From Talpa occidentalis (Eukaryota > Chordata > Mammalia > Eulipotyphla > Talpidae), in NCBI RefSeq assembly GCF_014898055.3, contig NW_023605194.1, positions 63,303,361 through 63,367,360 of the forward strand: DNA of 64,000 nucleotides. The letters run 5' to 3'. How positions within the stretch are numbered: the stretch's first letter is position 1; each line of letters opens with the position of its first letter. The notes under the pieces were generated by a model. It was not told the origin of the DNA. It saw nothing but the letters and a program-made list of their open reading frames with translations, and searched no databases. This document shows positions 12,023 through 21,649 of the stretch, piece by piece. The position numbers and the translations under genes were made by a program.

Positions 12023-13315
12023 ATTTATTTATTTCAGGGAGACTTTAATAGGCTCTGAGGCACCAACACTTGCGCAGTGGAAAAACACAGGGAAAAGAAC
12101 CAGCCTTGCTGGGGACAGGGAGAAGGAGTATTTCAGTTGGGTGGGAGGGAATGTAATCCAGGGCCTTTGAAGGGCAGTTCTGCCTCAGCACTAGAGCATG
12201 ACGGTTGGGACTGGGGGATCCCAGGGTTTGAGGGATGAGCTCCAGGAGGCTGGAGGTGGATCCCTGGGGCTAGTGGATGCACATCAGGGCTGGAGGAAGG
12301 ACCCCAGGAATAAGGGAGTGGACCCAGAAGTTGGCAGGTGGACCATTGGTTCTGGGAGCTGAATCTCAGGAGCAGGAGGATGGACCCCAGATTTTGGTGG
12401 ATGGACTAAGGGAGCTGAGGGTGGACACCAGGAGCTGGGGAGGGCCTGAGATCCCCACAGGGCAGGCCCACTGGGAGGCATGGGTGGCAGCAGCAGGCCT
12501 CCTGGTGGGGTTGGAGGCAGAGGCTCAGGTCGGGGGCTGCTTCACCCCAGAAGTTCTGTCTGGCAGGCTTGGAGGGGCTGGGGGCTTCACCTTAAAGTAG
12601 AACTGCAGGAAGAACTTCTTGGTATCCTGGTTCCAGTGAGTCCAAAATTTGCCTTTGCCTTGTCAATCGTCCTGCTGGGAACCTTGAAGACAGTGGTTTC
12701 ACAGGGCTTGGCAGCCATCAGTCGGTACTGCCAGTGTCTGTGTGAGGGCTTGAGCCTCTGCTCATAGGCCTTCATGAAGTGGTGGTGGGGCATGATGCCT
12801 TCAGCATTCTCAGGGTAGGGTGGTCAGTTTGGAAAAGGAGAGTCTGCTGGCCCACGTCCATGTCCTTCTGCTTGGTCATTATGTAGTCAGGGCAGCAAAT
12901 CTTCACAAACTTCTTTGCCTTCACTAGACCTTCTCCAGTGCTGACTGGGCAGGGGCCTCCTTAGCCTCCTTGGTCACTCTTCAGACCAAGTTGGTTCAAT
13001 GCTTTTTTCCTTGTGTGTGGGCAAGGTCACCACCCTCATTGCTGTGCATCGTCAGGCATGGCTTGCATTTATAGGAACCCAGGTGGTTTTTCATAAAGTA
13101 AGTGTCCTTACTGACATTGATGCTCTCCAAGGCCAGATGACTGGGCTGCTCCCTGCCTTCAGGGTTGCAGGCCAGAGGAGGCTACCTCCCCTTCTCCAGT
13201 TCTTGCCCCAGGGTGATGCTGGAAGTCCATGGTGAGGGTCTTGGGGCTTTACTGGATGGGCTGAGAAATTTGAACAGAGGCTTCACCGCTATCATTTTTT
13301 TCAGTTGCCATCACC
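12023..13315 (-). pseudogene. SF3A2P: processed pseudogene of SF3A2 (splicing factor 3a subunit 2)
   Basis: On the minus strand the coding order of SF3A2 is present without introns. The start is at 13,230 (MDFQ), followed by a U1-type C2H2 zinc finger around 12,990-13,080 (YKCKPC ... HSNEGG ... AHTQGKKH). Next comes the conserved segment at about 12,590-12,795 (MPHHHFMKAYEQRLKP ... WQYRLMAAKP ... FKVPSR), then the proline-rich tail with degenerate GVHPPAP-type repeats at about 12,285-12,480. SF3A2 normally helps the U2 snRNP bind the branch point. This copy is dead: codon 24 is a stop (13,159-13,161) and frameshifts follow. An ATTAAA-type signal and an A-rich 3' end lie at about 12,026-12,051. 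An imperfect 11-bp repeat, agtata(g/a)aagt, at 12,012-12,022 and 13,316-13,326 marks L1-mediated insertion into an older L1. The only real uncertainty is the exact ends. Confidence 0.9.
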
Positions 13316-13374
13316 AGTATAAAAGTTCTTAACTTTGATAAAGTCTAATTTATCTTATCTTTTTCTCATATTTA

Positions 13375-13961
13375 AGAAGTCATTGTTTAGGGGCCTCCCT
13401 GCTGGTGCAAGGGGTTAAGACTCAACTTTTAAAAAAAATTTTAATTAATTAATTTATACAAGCACTGGGTACAGTCAGAAGCGCGGGAGGGTGAGAGAAT
13501 TCACCAGAGCCAGAGCAGGGAGCAGAGCAGGCAGAAGGACAGAAGTACACTGCTGAGGGGAGCAGCGGGCGGCAGGAGAGGTCTGCGTGCCATGTGGGAC
13601 CCTCCTCAGGTGGCTGGGGAGCAGCGGGGATCGAACTGGCACTGCAGAGGCTTCTGGCAGCTTCGCAACCCAGCGCTCAACCGCTGTGCCACTGGGGAGG
13701 CCCAAGACGCAACTTATGAAGCAATCCACCACCATTGCAGCACGAGTTCGATCCCCAGCTGGCCAGGGAGCTACCCACATGGCATGGCAGACCGCTCCTG
13801 ACTTGCCTGCTGCTCCCCTCAGCAGTGTATTTCAGCAGACCTGCCTTTTCTGTTCCCCACTCTGTCTCTGATGAATCCTCTCACCCGTCCACACCTCTGG
13901 CCTGTACCCCAGGTCTTGCATGCATAAATAAATAACTCTTAAAAAAAGAAGCCATTGCTTA
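13375..13961 (+). mobile_element. older SINE (plus) interrupted by another SINE
   Basis: The outer SINE head is at 13,390-13,428 and the rest at 13,716-13,946. Its older head type is clear (ggggttaagactcaac ... ttatgaagcaatccaccaccattgcagcacgagttcgatcccc), with a good B box (gttcgatcccc). An imperfect 15-bp repeat, agaag(t/c)cattg(t/c)tta, flanks it at 13,375-13,389 and 13,947-13,961. The host is antisense L1. Confidence 0.9.
13417..13715 (-). mobile_element. younger SINE nested inside the older SINE, antisense
   Basis: The SINE is 13,429-13,703. The duplicated target aagac(t/g)caactt lies at 13,417-13,428 and 13,704-13,715 and comes from the older SINE's own head. The inner copy has the GC-rich younger form, so nesting and subfamily agree on the order of insertion. 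Confidence 0.92.
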
Positions 13962-14044
13962 AACTAAAGTCATGATGATTTATACCTGTTTTCCTCTAAG
14001 AGCTATCTAATTTTAGGTCATAGATTTAAGCTTTAGATCTACTT

Positions 14045-14245
14045 TTCAGTTAATTTTTAAAATTTACATATATATGTATATATATATATATATATCACAT
14101 CATTGTTCATTTTTAAACAATGTTTGCTTTTTTTTCCCCCTCAGGTGCAGTCCCTATAGACTTTCCTCCACCAATTCACCCGTACACCATCACCACAGTC
14201 CCCTGTGCTCCTCCCTCCTCTTCTGATCCCTTCAGTTAATTTTTA
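14045..14245 (-). mobile_element. short L1 3'-end insertion, antisense
   Basis: The inserted DNA is 14,060-14,230, bounded by the exact 15-bp repeat ttcagttaattttta at 14,045-14,059 and 14,231-14,245. Part of it (catcattgttcatttttaaacaatgtttgc) resembles L1 3'-end pieces at 19,270-19,300 and 28,890-28,930. Its A-rich end has become a (TA)n run at 14,068-14,097. Confidence 0.75.
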
Positions 14246-14711
14246 TATGTGGTGTGAGGTAGGGATCCCACTGCATCCCCTTGCATTGTCTTAGCAGCAC
14301 TTGTTGAATGGACCGTTTTTTTCCCTTCTGTTGAATTGTCTGGGCAACCTTTCCAAAATCAATTTCTCATAAATGTGAGGGTATATATAGATTTTATTTC
14401 ATTGACCTATATTTTTATTTTATTTTATTTTTATGCTATTTCATTGATCAATATATCTGTCCTTGTGTTAATATCACAGTCTATTCCTAGAGCTTTGAAG
14501 TAAGTTTTGAAATTGGGAAGTGTGATTCCTCCAATTTTACTATTCTTTTAGATTGTCTTATCTATTTTGGGTTCCTTGAATTTTCATGAAATTTTAGGAT
14601 CAGCTTGTCAAGTTCTTCAAAAAATTCATCTGGAATTTTGATAGCTATTGTTTTGAATCCATAGATCCATTTGGGGAGTACTGTCATTTTAACCATATCA
14701 AGACTTACAGT

Positions 14712-14826
14712 CAAGGGGGGTGGGAATTGTATGGGTACTATAACCAAGATGAAAATGCATGTATTGTGCAAAAATGAAAAATGATGTAAAAAATATATAA
14801 AATTTAAAAAAATGTAAAAAAAAAAG
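14712..14826 (+). mobile_element. short L1 3'-end insertion, sense
   Basis: It begins with the G-rich L1 3' UTR tract (aaggggggtggg) and runs through 'ataaccaagatgaaaatgcat' to an A-rich end. It is the reverse complement of much of 28,895-28,970, so this is a 5'-truncated L1 of about 115 bp. The SINE at 14,838 follows almost directly. Confidence 0.75.
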
Positions 14827-14837
14827 CGCCTTTCCTG

Positions 14838-15116
14838 GGCCTCCCCGGTGGTGCAGGTGCTAAAGTCTCAGCACTATCAAGCTATTACCAGCCACTGTGG
14901 CATAAGTTCAATCCCCAGGCAGGTTGCTAACCCACCTGGTGCAGCAGACCTCTCCTGTCTGGCCCACTGCTCCCTGAGCAGTGTATTTCAGTAGATCTGC
15001 TTGTTCTGCTCCTCACTCTGTTTCTGGTGAATCCTCACTGCCCCCTCCCTGAATTTCTGGCCTATAACCCAGTTCTTCTATGCATAAATAAATTAAAATA
15101 AATCTTAAAAAAAAAA
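14838..15116 (+). mobile_element. tRNA-derived SINE
   Basis: The head is gcctccccggtggtgcag, the B box is decayed (agttcaatcccc), and the tail is cttctatgcataaataaattaaaataaatctt followed by A10. It sits just after a short sense L1 3' end. No target-site duplication is clear. Confidence 0.9.
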
Positions 15117-15269
15117 GAATGTCTTCCCATTTATTCAAGTCTGACTTAGTTTCTTCCAATTATATATATAGCTTTCAATGTACCAGTCTTGTACTTCTTA
15201 TGTTAAATTTGTTAATAAATATTTTATTATTTTTGATGTGCTTATAAATGACATTTATTATTTGAATAA

Positions 15270-15421
15270 ATTTGAATTGTATTTCCCCCAAATTTACAAA
15301 CTAGTACCTCAAAATGTGCCCTTATTTGGACATAGAGTCTTTACAAAAAGAGTAAAGTTAAAGAGAAACTATTAGTGCAGCCCCTAATGCAGTATGATTG
15401 CTGCCTTTCTGGCAGCGCCCA
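15270..15421 (+). repeat. MLT1-like LTR fragment; source of a local duplication
   Basis: The order 'cccccaaatttac ... tagtacctcaaaatgtgcccttatttggacatagagtctttac' is that of an MLT1 (MaLR) LTR, an ancient non-coding retroviral-like repeat. The same 152 bp recur at 16,129-16,280 with six mismatches by my count. Confidence 0.7.
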
Positions 15422-16016
15422 TGTCATGAATGCCCTGGCGTCTGGTGGTAGCCATATGATTGATGCTCAGTTTGGGCAATTCAGGGTACATCTGTGAATA
15501 TTCACTGCTCACATACACACCCCTACAGCTGGTCACACGTGTGTTCCCACACAGACATGCATACGAATGGGCCAGCATGCAGGAGTGACCACATAGAAAT
15601 ACTGTTCCTTTCAGGAATCTGTTTTATTCTTTCTTTCCCCACATTTATCTCTTTTTCATTTCCACTCTTTTTCAAGGAATCATCTCTTCCTTTGACTGTC
15701 TCCTCTCCTCTCAGGTTTTTTTTTTTTTTCTTTCCATTTTACTAGCCTGCGCTGTAGGCAGAGCTGAACAATGCCAGTCATTCCCACCATCACGGGGGCT
15801 CAGCCCAGGAGCATGGGGGGCAAGGCTGAGGCAAGGCTGAAGCTGCCCCTGACTGAGGTGGGCTGGTCATGGTGGGGGACCAGAGATGCGAATATCAGGA
15901 CCAGAGACCCAGCTGCAGTGAGCTCACGGCACAGACATGCTGTGCTGGGAGGAGGCCTAGGATGCCTCCCCAGAACACCTACTCTCCCAAATAATTAACT
16001 AAATAATTAATTATTA
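15422..16016. other. unique stretch
   Basis: No gene is seen. A T-run lies at 15,717-15,730. A G-rich segment at about 15,790-15,970 contains a short imperfect tandem duplication (ggcaaggctgag at about 15,820-15,840). Confidence 0.35.
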
Positions 16017-16020
16017 CAAA

Positions 16021-16419
16021 AGGATTTATTTATTTATGCATACAAAAACTGGAGTACAGGCCAGAGGTGTGGGGGATGAGAGGATTCACCAGAGACAGAT
16101 TGGGGAGCAGAACAGGCAGACTGACTGTATTTGAATTGTATTTCCCCTAAATTTACAAACTGGTACCTCAAAATGTGCCCTTATTTGGACATAGAGTCTT
16201 TACAAAAGGAGTAAAATTAAAGAGAAACTATTAGTGCAGCACCTAATGCAGTATGATTGCTGCCTCTCTGGCAGCGCCCAGGGGAGCAGCGGGCAAGACA
16301 GGAGAGGTCTGCGGTGCAATGTGGGTAGCTCCCTGGCCAGTGGGGGATTGAACTCTTGGTGCAGAAGTTGTGGATGTCTTCACAGTGCTGTGCTTAACCC
16401 CTGCACCACCAGGGAGCCC
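16021..16419 (-). mobile_element. SINE carrying a foreign 152-bp insert
   Basis: Reversed SINE sequence covers 16,021-16,128 and 16,281-16,419. Between them, where other copies read about 13 bp (aaatacactgctg), lies the MLT1-like segment 16,129-16,280 copied from 15,270-15,421. The insert has no poly(A) and no flanking duplication. Confidence 0.85.
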
Positions 16420-16579
16420 TGCCCATTCTTAATTTACTGTGCAGGTTTTGGGGGCCAGGTCCTCCAGGGACATCTGTGGTTCCAGACCTGGCATCTCAAA
16501 GGAAGCCTCTCTGGACCCTCTAGAAGAATGGCTGGGGGTCTGGCTACAAACAACTCAAGGCTTTGTAAGAAGCTTCATA

Positions 16580-16703
16580 CTGGGTGGGGTTGGTCCTGTA
16601 CCTGAGAGACTAGACTCTACCCAATACCTGCAATTGCTTGGAGCAAGTCTCCCAACCTTTTGGGGCTCTATCTTCTCTTCTGTAAAATGGGTATATACTT
16701 CTT
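16580..16703 (-). repeat. MIR-like remnant, antisense
   Basis: 'gcttggagcaagtctcccaaccttttggggctc ... tcttctgtaaaatgggtatata' is the typical reversed MIR end. The next SINE inserted in it, copying the end of this motif. Confidence 0.6.
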
Positions 16704-17038
16704 CTTTTTTTTTTTTATAGAGGCATGTTTATTTATTTATTTATCTGTTTGTTTGTTTGTTTTTGTTTATACATGCTCTGGGTACAGTTAGGAGCACGGG
16801 AGGGCGAGAGAATTCACCAGAGCCAGAGCGGGGAGCAGAGCAGGCAGAAGGACCGAAGTACACTGCTGAGGGGAGCAGCGGGCGGCAGGAGAGGTCTGCG
16901 CGCCATGTGGGACCCTCCTCTGGTGGCCGGGGAGCAGCCGGGGATCGAACCGGCGCCGCAGAGGCCGCGGGCAGGTTCGCAACCCAGCGCTCAACTGCTG
17001 CGCCACCGGGGAGGCCCTCAAATGGGTATATACTTCTT
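16685..17038 (-). mobile_element. young tRNA-derived SINE, antisense, long target-site duplication
   Basis: The SINE is 16,704-17,019. The 19-bp repeat aaatgggtatatacttctt at 16,685-16,703 and 17,020-17,038 is exact. Its head is CpG-rich and nearly identical in reverse to the copy at 20,859-21,177, including the unusual tail ending gcatgcctctat. B-box complement (gggatcgaacc) is intact at about 16,942-16,952. Confidence 0.95.
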
Positions 17039-17984
17039 TTTGCTGTGGGATGTGAGTCTTATTGGACCTGAATGGAAATCTTGCATTGCTAAGGAAATAT
17101 GTGTTCTTGCTCGCATTTCCCATTTCTGTGCTTGCTTTCTCAACATTCATCATTTGTTCATTCATTTGTTCACTCATTCGTTCAGCAAGAGGACACAGCA
17201 CTGTGCATTGGGGGTGCAGCAACATGATCCAACCCTGGCTCTTTCATTCACCCCCTCCTCTCCCTTAGGAGTCTTTAACTTATGGGTCTTTGTCTGCTTC
17301 CTTGCAACTGACATTTAAAAGCAGATAAATCAGAAGGATGAAGAAAACTTTCTAATCACTTATGATCTGTTTAGATTAAAAGCAAACATTGTTAGCAGCA
17401 GCACCCACATAAGAGCCTTTTATCTGCATTAGAGCTTTTTGTCCAAATGAGGAATGAGTCATTTAATCTGTGAGGAGGGGCAGACGTTGACTTTGGCAAA
17501 CACATCAACCTCCAGAAAGACAAGAGTGCTCAACTCTCTTTCTCCCTCAATTAGAATACAACTCCCTCCTTGTGTGGTTTTTCTCTTTCTAGTGAAAGAA
17601 GAAGGGCAAAAGAAGGGGTAAGAAGGGGGTACGCACAGGCATCATGCATCAGTTTCCTGACTGGTGCTGGGTCCGGAGCCCAGAGATAAGCAGAAGGCAC
17701 AGGCTATGGTACTCCATGTCCTTCCTCCTCCAGGACCACCCAGCACCCCCTCCCAGGAAGACCCAATGTTTGTGTGGGGGGGAGGGTATTCACTACTCTT
17801 TCTGAGAAATAGTATTGGCCTCTAGGTATTTATCACTGTCAAACAAATGTTTCCATTATTCAAAACCCAGGTTTTGAGAGTTTGCCCTGCTGGACTACTT
17901 AAGCATGTTATGGGAGGGGTGTGTGCGTGTGTGCATGCGTGTACTCTGTTCACCTCTGTTGATCACGCCACAATGTCAATCATT
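17039..17984. other. unique stretch
   Basis: No repeat or exon is recognised. A GT-rich run with interruptions lies at about 17,920-17,945. It is one of the longer repeat-free blocks in the left half of the window. Confidence 0.35.
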
Positions 17985-18150
17985 TTTCTGTGTGTTCCAA
18001 ATGTTACCTCATACTTCATCTGAAGAGGTGATCTTAGTTTTCCCCATTTTACTGATATAGAAACTGCTGTTTGGAGGATACAGGGACTTGATCAAATCCA
18101 AACAGCCAGTAAGTGGCAGAACTAGGACAGGAATCAGCTATGACCTTCCC
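17985..18150 (+). repeat. MIR, sense
   Basis: 'ttttccccattttactgatatagaaactg ... ggacttgatcaaatccaaacagccagtaagtggcagaactagga' matches the MIR core and 3' part in order. Confidence 0.75.
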
Positions 18151-18317
18151 CAAGCCCTCTGGGATGACAGCCCTCTATGCCTCTAGTAGGGCTGTCCCCA
18201 GTGGCCTCCACTTTTTTGTCTCTTATGGACACCAGTCCTGTCCCCAAAACTCCTGTGCTCTGTGGACCCCAAGCAACCCCATATACAAGAGGCTTGTTGG
18301 GCAAACAAAGAAGAGAA

Positions 18318-19730
18318 TCATCTAGCCAAGGAGGTCCCCATGTTAACCTTCAGCAGCATAGGAGAAAAAGAAAGGAAACTGACTAGGAAGTGGCCATATA
18401 GGCGAGTCTGCCCTGCCCCCAGAATAGCAGGTCTAGCATGATGCCATTGTTCTGGAACAGAGGACATCAGTTTGTATGGACCTTGACTTAACCCAGAGAC
18501 TAGGATGGAACTTGTAGCAGGAGCATTGGTCAGCCTCATCCCAGGGGTGCCTTCTTCCTTTGCAGTGGATTCTACTCCTCTCAGGATTTCTCTATATAAT
18601 GGTAGGCCCATAAGACACTTCTTTTACCACAATGAAGGCTCTCGAAAAGCTTAGCAGGGTCAATAGCGTGAGCTTGGAAATCAGTGAAAGTCCAGAAGGT
18701 TGATGTGAGCATAGCTCAAGCATAGCTTGCAATGCCCATCTATGTCCAGGGAGCCTGTCCAGCCTTCGATCCTCTCATGGCATCATTTGTGCCAAATGTT
18801 TGGCCTCTTGAGTTCTGAAGTATGCTGATGCATCGTATTTCAGAAGGTGCAGCTGCATAACCCTGGTTGTGATGACAGCAATGGGGATGTCATCTGTCTG
18901 TGGTATTTGCGGGGCTCTGGGCACACCCCTACCTGCAGCCTGACACTTCCTGGGCTCCATGAGGAGGTCCTTCTCTTTTTTTTAATTAAAAAAAATTTAA
19001 TTGAGACAAAATACATGTAAGTTGAAATTTACACACTAAATCATATTTAAATATGTACAGTGGCATTAAGTCCATTCATACTGTTGTGCACCCAATCTCT
19101 AAAACTCTTTTCATCTTGTAAAACTGGAACTCTATACCATTAAAAGCCAAATCCCAGTTCCTTCCATCCCTCCTCGTCGTAACCGTTCTTCTACTTCTGT
19201 GAATTTTATTACTCTAGGTACCTCACATAAATTAATTGATACAATATTTGTCTTCTTTTTTTTTTTTTTACATCATTGTTCATTTTTAAACAATATTTGC
19301 TTAAGGAGGTCCTTCTTTCCCAACAGTCTGACATACAAGAATTTCATTAAGTGCCTATCCCAGGCTCTGACCTTGGTGCTGACAAACATCTCACATTCTT
19401 GTGGTTAGCTGCCAAGGACCCCTAATGCTGAGGCTGGGGTTTCCAGACCTCCTATAAGGCTGGATTTGGCTGCAAAGCTTCAAGTTTCTGAACCTTCACA
19501 GTAGCTGAAACCTGATGCCCCCGAAAGTCCTCAGTCTTGGAAGTGGACACTGAGGTCCCACTTGGCCTTGGAATTAGCATAGCATGCACAGCTGGCTGCT
19601 TGTAGGCAGGTGCCAGCAGCCCATGGTGGCAGGAGTAGAGGCAATTGCAGTGAACTCCTTTGTCAGATGCAGAAACTCTCCAGGGTGAAGGTAAATCGGT
19701 TTTGACCATCATTCTAAGTAAATGTGGTTA
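18318..19730 (-). other. possible processed pseudogene of unknown parent, split by an L1 piece
   Basis: Three minus-strand open stretches lie at 19,452-19,712, 18,775-18,960 and 18,318-18,611, with non-repetitive, codon-like sequence between stops. An L1 fragment with its target-site duplication separates the first two. I recognise no protein family in the translations and see no clear poly(A) end or flanking duplication for the whole unit. It may equally be ordinary unique DNA. Confidence 0.2.
18962..19316 (-). mobile_element. truncated L1, antisense, with target-site duplication
   Basis: The insert is 18,975-19,303, bounded by the exact 13-bp repeat aggaggtccttct at 18,962-18,974 and 19,304-19,316. 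The sequence resembles reversed L1 3' UTR ('ttaattgagacaaaatacatg'). A second T-run at 19,256-19,269, followed by 'catcattgttcatttttaaac', may be another very short L1 end. Confidence 0.7.
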
Positions 19731-20780
19731 CAAAGTAAAAAAAAAAATCAACTCTCCATTCTTCTTTGAAAAAAAGAAGTGTTGGACATCTTCAGGGAGA
19801 CAAATTGAATCCTAACCTCAGGTACACATGGGACTAGATTTCCCACCATCTCCTGGGGGACTCATGGTTCAGTGATACTTACATCATCTTTAAATGTCTG
19901 ATTCTGAGTCATGTCATTTTTCTAGTATAGATACACACATAGTTGCTTGAATGAAGTGGGAATGGGGGCACTTTGGGGTCTCACATTCAGCCTCCTTACC
20001 ACTTCCAGGGACCCACAGAGTCCGCACTGAAAACTCTGACTCTAGGAAGGGCCTTATAAACAGCATTCTTTGAATGGGTCCAGGTGGGGTTAAATAGGAA
20101 AGTACAGTCTGGGAGCATTCTGAATTTTGAAAAACCTCCTCTACCTTCTAGTTAGTTCTGGCCCTGCTAATATGGTAAAATTTTAGTAACTCAAGGGAAA
20201 GTTCATTGCTGAGATATGAGAGAGGGGTGGGGGGTGAGGGGGAGGAAGAGAGAGAAAGAGAGTTAATGTGCCTCAGTTCAGAGAACTTGCTCATAATCAT
20301 GCTTCAGAGGCAAGAAAAATATTTAGATGCAACAGACATAAGATGGCTACACCTTTATGCAACTCTAACTTTTTTCAAATTTCTATTAAAAAAAGCAACA
20401 AAAAAATAGAAAGAGGAAAAGCATGCATCAATGCTATAAGTTGGTGAAGTGTGGCATTGCCAAGTAAAATATTGATATAATCAAGATATCCTTCCAGAAA
20501 TGGATGAGACTAGACCAAATAGAAAGAAGGGCCAACCTGAACCCTGGCACAGTACATGACCATCTTCTGTGGAAACACAGGAGCTATAAGCAAGGGCAGC
20601 TAGAAGAATATTTAGATTTCACCCTAACTCGGAGAAGGAACTAGAGCCTTGAATCAGGGCAAAGGTGGAGCAAAAGGTTGCAGTTGGTTTGTGTCCAACA
20701 TGAAGGGTGATTGTGCTAAGCAAAGAATGGGGCTATTGCCCCAACTGTGGACAACAAAACAAATATGGTCAAAAGAAACA
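19731..20780. other. unique stretch with purine-rich tract
   Basis: No gene is seen. A G/A-rich tract lies at about 20,215-20,262. Confidence 0.35.
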
Positions 20781-20789
20781 GCTCTGATC

Positions 20790-21260
20790 AGGGCCAGAAT
20801 CATCTGGAATTTTCTCTAAAGCTCAGTAACTGGGTGACCTTAAGAAAGTTACTTGATTGGGCCTCCCCGGTGGCGCAGCGGTTGAGCGCTGGGTTGCGAA
20901 GCTGCCCGCGGCCTCTGCGGCGCCGGTTCGATCCCCGGCTGCTCCCCGGCCACCAGAGGAGGGTCCCACATGGCGCGCAGACCTCTCCTGCCGCCCGCTG
21001 CTCCCCTCAGCAGTGTACTTCGGTCCTTCTGCCTGGTCTGCTCCCCGCTCTGGCTCTGGTGAATTCTCTCACCCTCCCGCGCTTCTGACTGTACCCAGTG
21101 CATGTATAAACAAAAACAAACAAACAAACCAGCAAACAAATAAATAAAGCATGCCTCTATAAAAAAAAAAAAAAAAAAGAAAGTTACTTGATTATCTCTG
21201 AAACACAGTTTCATCCATCAGTGAGGATTATCTTACAATCCACTTCCTAGATCTGTGAGA
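20790..21260 (-). repeat. MIR, antisense, interrupted by a young SINE
   Basis: 'actgggtgaccttaagaaagttacttgatt' continues after the SINE as 'atctctgaaacacagtttcatccatcag ... gtgagaattaaatacaataat', the reversed MIR order. Removing the SINE and one repeat restores it. Confidence 0.7.
20842..21193 (+). mobile_element. best-preserved tRNA-derived SINE (reference copy)
   Basis: The SINE is 20,859-21,177. Its tRNA-like head holds a good A box (tggcgcagcgg, 20,871-20,881) and a perfect-looking B box (ggttcgatccc, 20,925-20,935), the two Pol III promoter elements. A GC-rich body follows, then (CAAA/TAAA)n, gcatgcctctat and a long A-run. The exact 16-bp repeat agaaagttacttgatt lies at 20,843-20,858 and 21,178-21,193. 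High CpG content and the exact duplication indicate a recent insertion. The tail is not derived from a known LINE 3' end that I recognise, which fits poly(A)-type mobilisation by L1. Confidence 0.96.
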
Positions 21261-21449
21261 ATTAAATACAATAATGTGGTTTGGACTCAACATAAGACTG
21301 GTACTTAGACAATAAATATTATTTTCTAAACACTAGCAGTGGTTTCCAATATGGGGTGAGCAAGACAACACACACACAATTTAAAATATATGGAGAAATC
21401 CAACTTTACTAATCCTTATATTGAACATAGAGTTGAGTCTTGTTTTTTG
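21261..21449. other. short AT-rich stretch, probably old L1
   Basis: It ends in sequence that looks like reversed L1 ('gagttgagtcttgttttttgatccacttgac') and continues after the full-length L1 at 27,808. An (AC)n run of about 7 units lies at 21,368-21,378. Confidence 0.4.
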
Positions 21450-21468
21450 ATCCACTTGACAATTTTTT
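21450..21468. repeat. left target-site duplication of full-length L1
   Basis: The 19 bp match 27,789-27,807 exactly. The last T bases merge with the poly(T) end, so the true length could be slightly shorter. Confidence 0.95.
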
Positions 21469-21475
21469 TTTTTTT

Positions 21476-21649
21476 AAATATTAAATTTTATTTTTATATT
21501 CCCCCATACAATTGCAAACGCCCCATTCTGACCCCAATCCTTCCCCTAACGCCCCCCACCCCCCAAAAAGTGTCTCTGGTTCATAGTTTTTTGTTGATTT
21601 TGATTTTCACTTTCTTATATTCATTTTCCTGGTCCCTTATTTAAGTTTT
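21476..21649 (-). other. L1 3' UTR with G-rich polypurine tract
   Basis: On the minus strand a tract of four or more G-runs (ggggggtggggggcgttagggg, seen reversed at about 21,545-21,565) precedes an AT-rich end. Such tracts are a conserved feature of mammalian L1 3' UTRs and can form G-quadruplexes. The same tract recurs in the short L1 copies near 14,715, 28,960 and 35,850. Confidence 0.85.

Larger units (their letters stand above)
10676..15269 (-). mobile_element. old L1, antisense, repeatedly interrupted
   Basis: Reversed L1 3' UTR and ORF2 sequence can be followed through 10,676-11,248, 11,531-12,022, 13,327-13,389, 13,962-14,059, 14,246-14,711 and about 15,117-15,260. Between these lie, in order, a SINE, the SF3A2 processed pseudogene, a SINE nested in a SINE, a short L1 3' end, and an L1 3' end plus a SINE. 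Target-site duplications at most junctions show that the L1 was there first. A minus frame at 14,562-14,771 retains an ORF2-like stretch. Confidence 0.7.

Noticed and set aside
19241..19299. Ultra-short (39 bp) L1 insertion flanked by acaatatttg
   Set aside because: The right-hand 'acaatatttg' also occurs as part of the L1 3' end itself (similar at 14,118-14,128), so the apparent target repeat may be coincidence.
20859..21177. Functional tRNA gene in the SINE head
   Set aside because: The head has A and B boxes but does not fold as a complete tRNA with an acceptor stem, and it is attached to a SINE body and tail.
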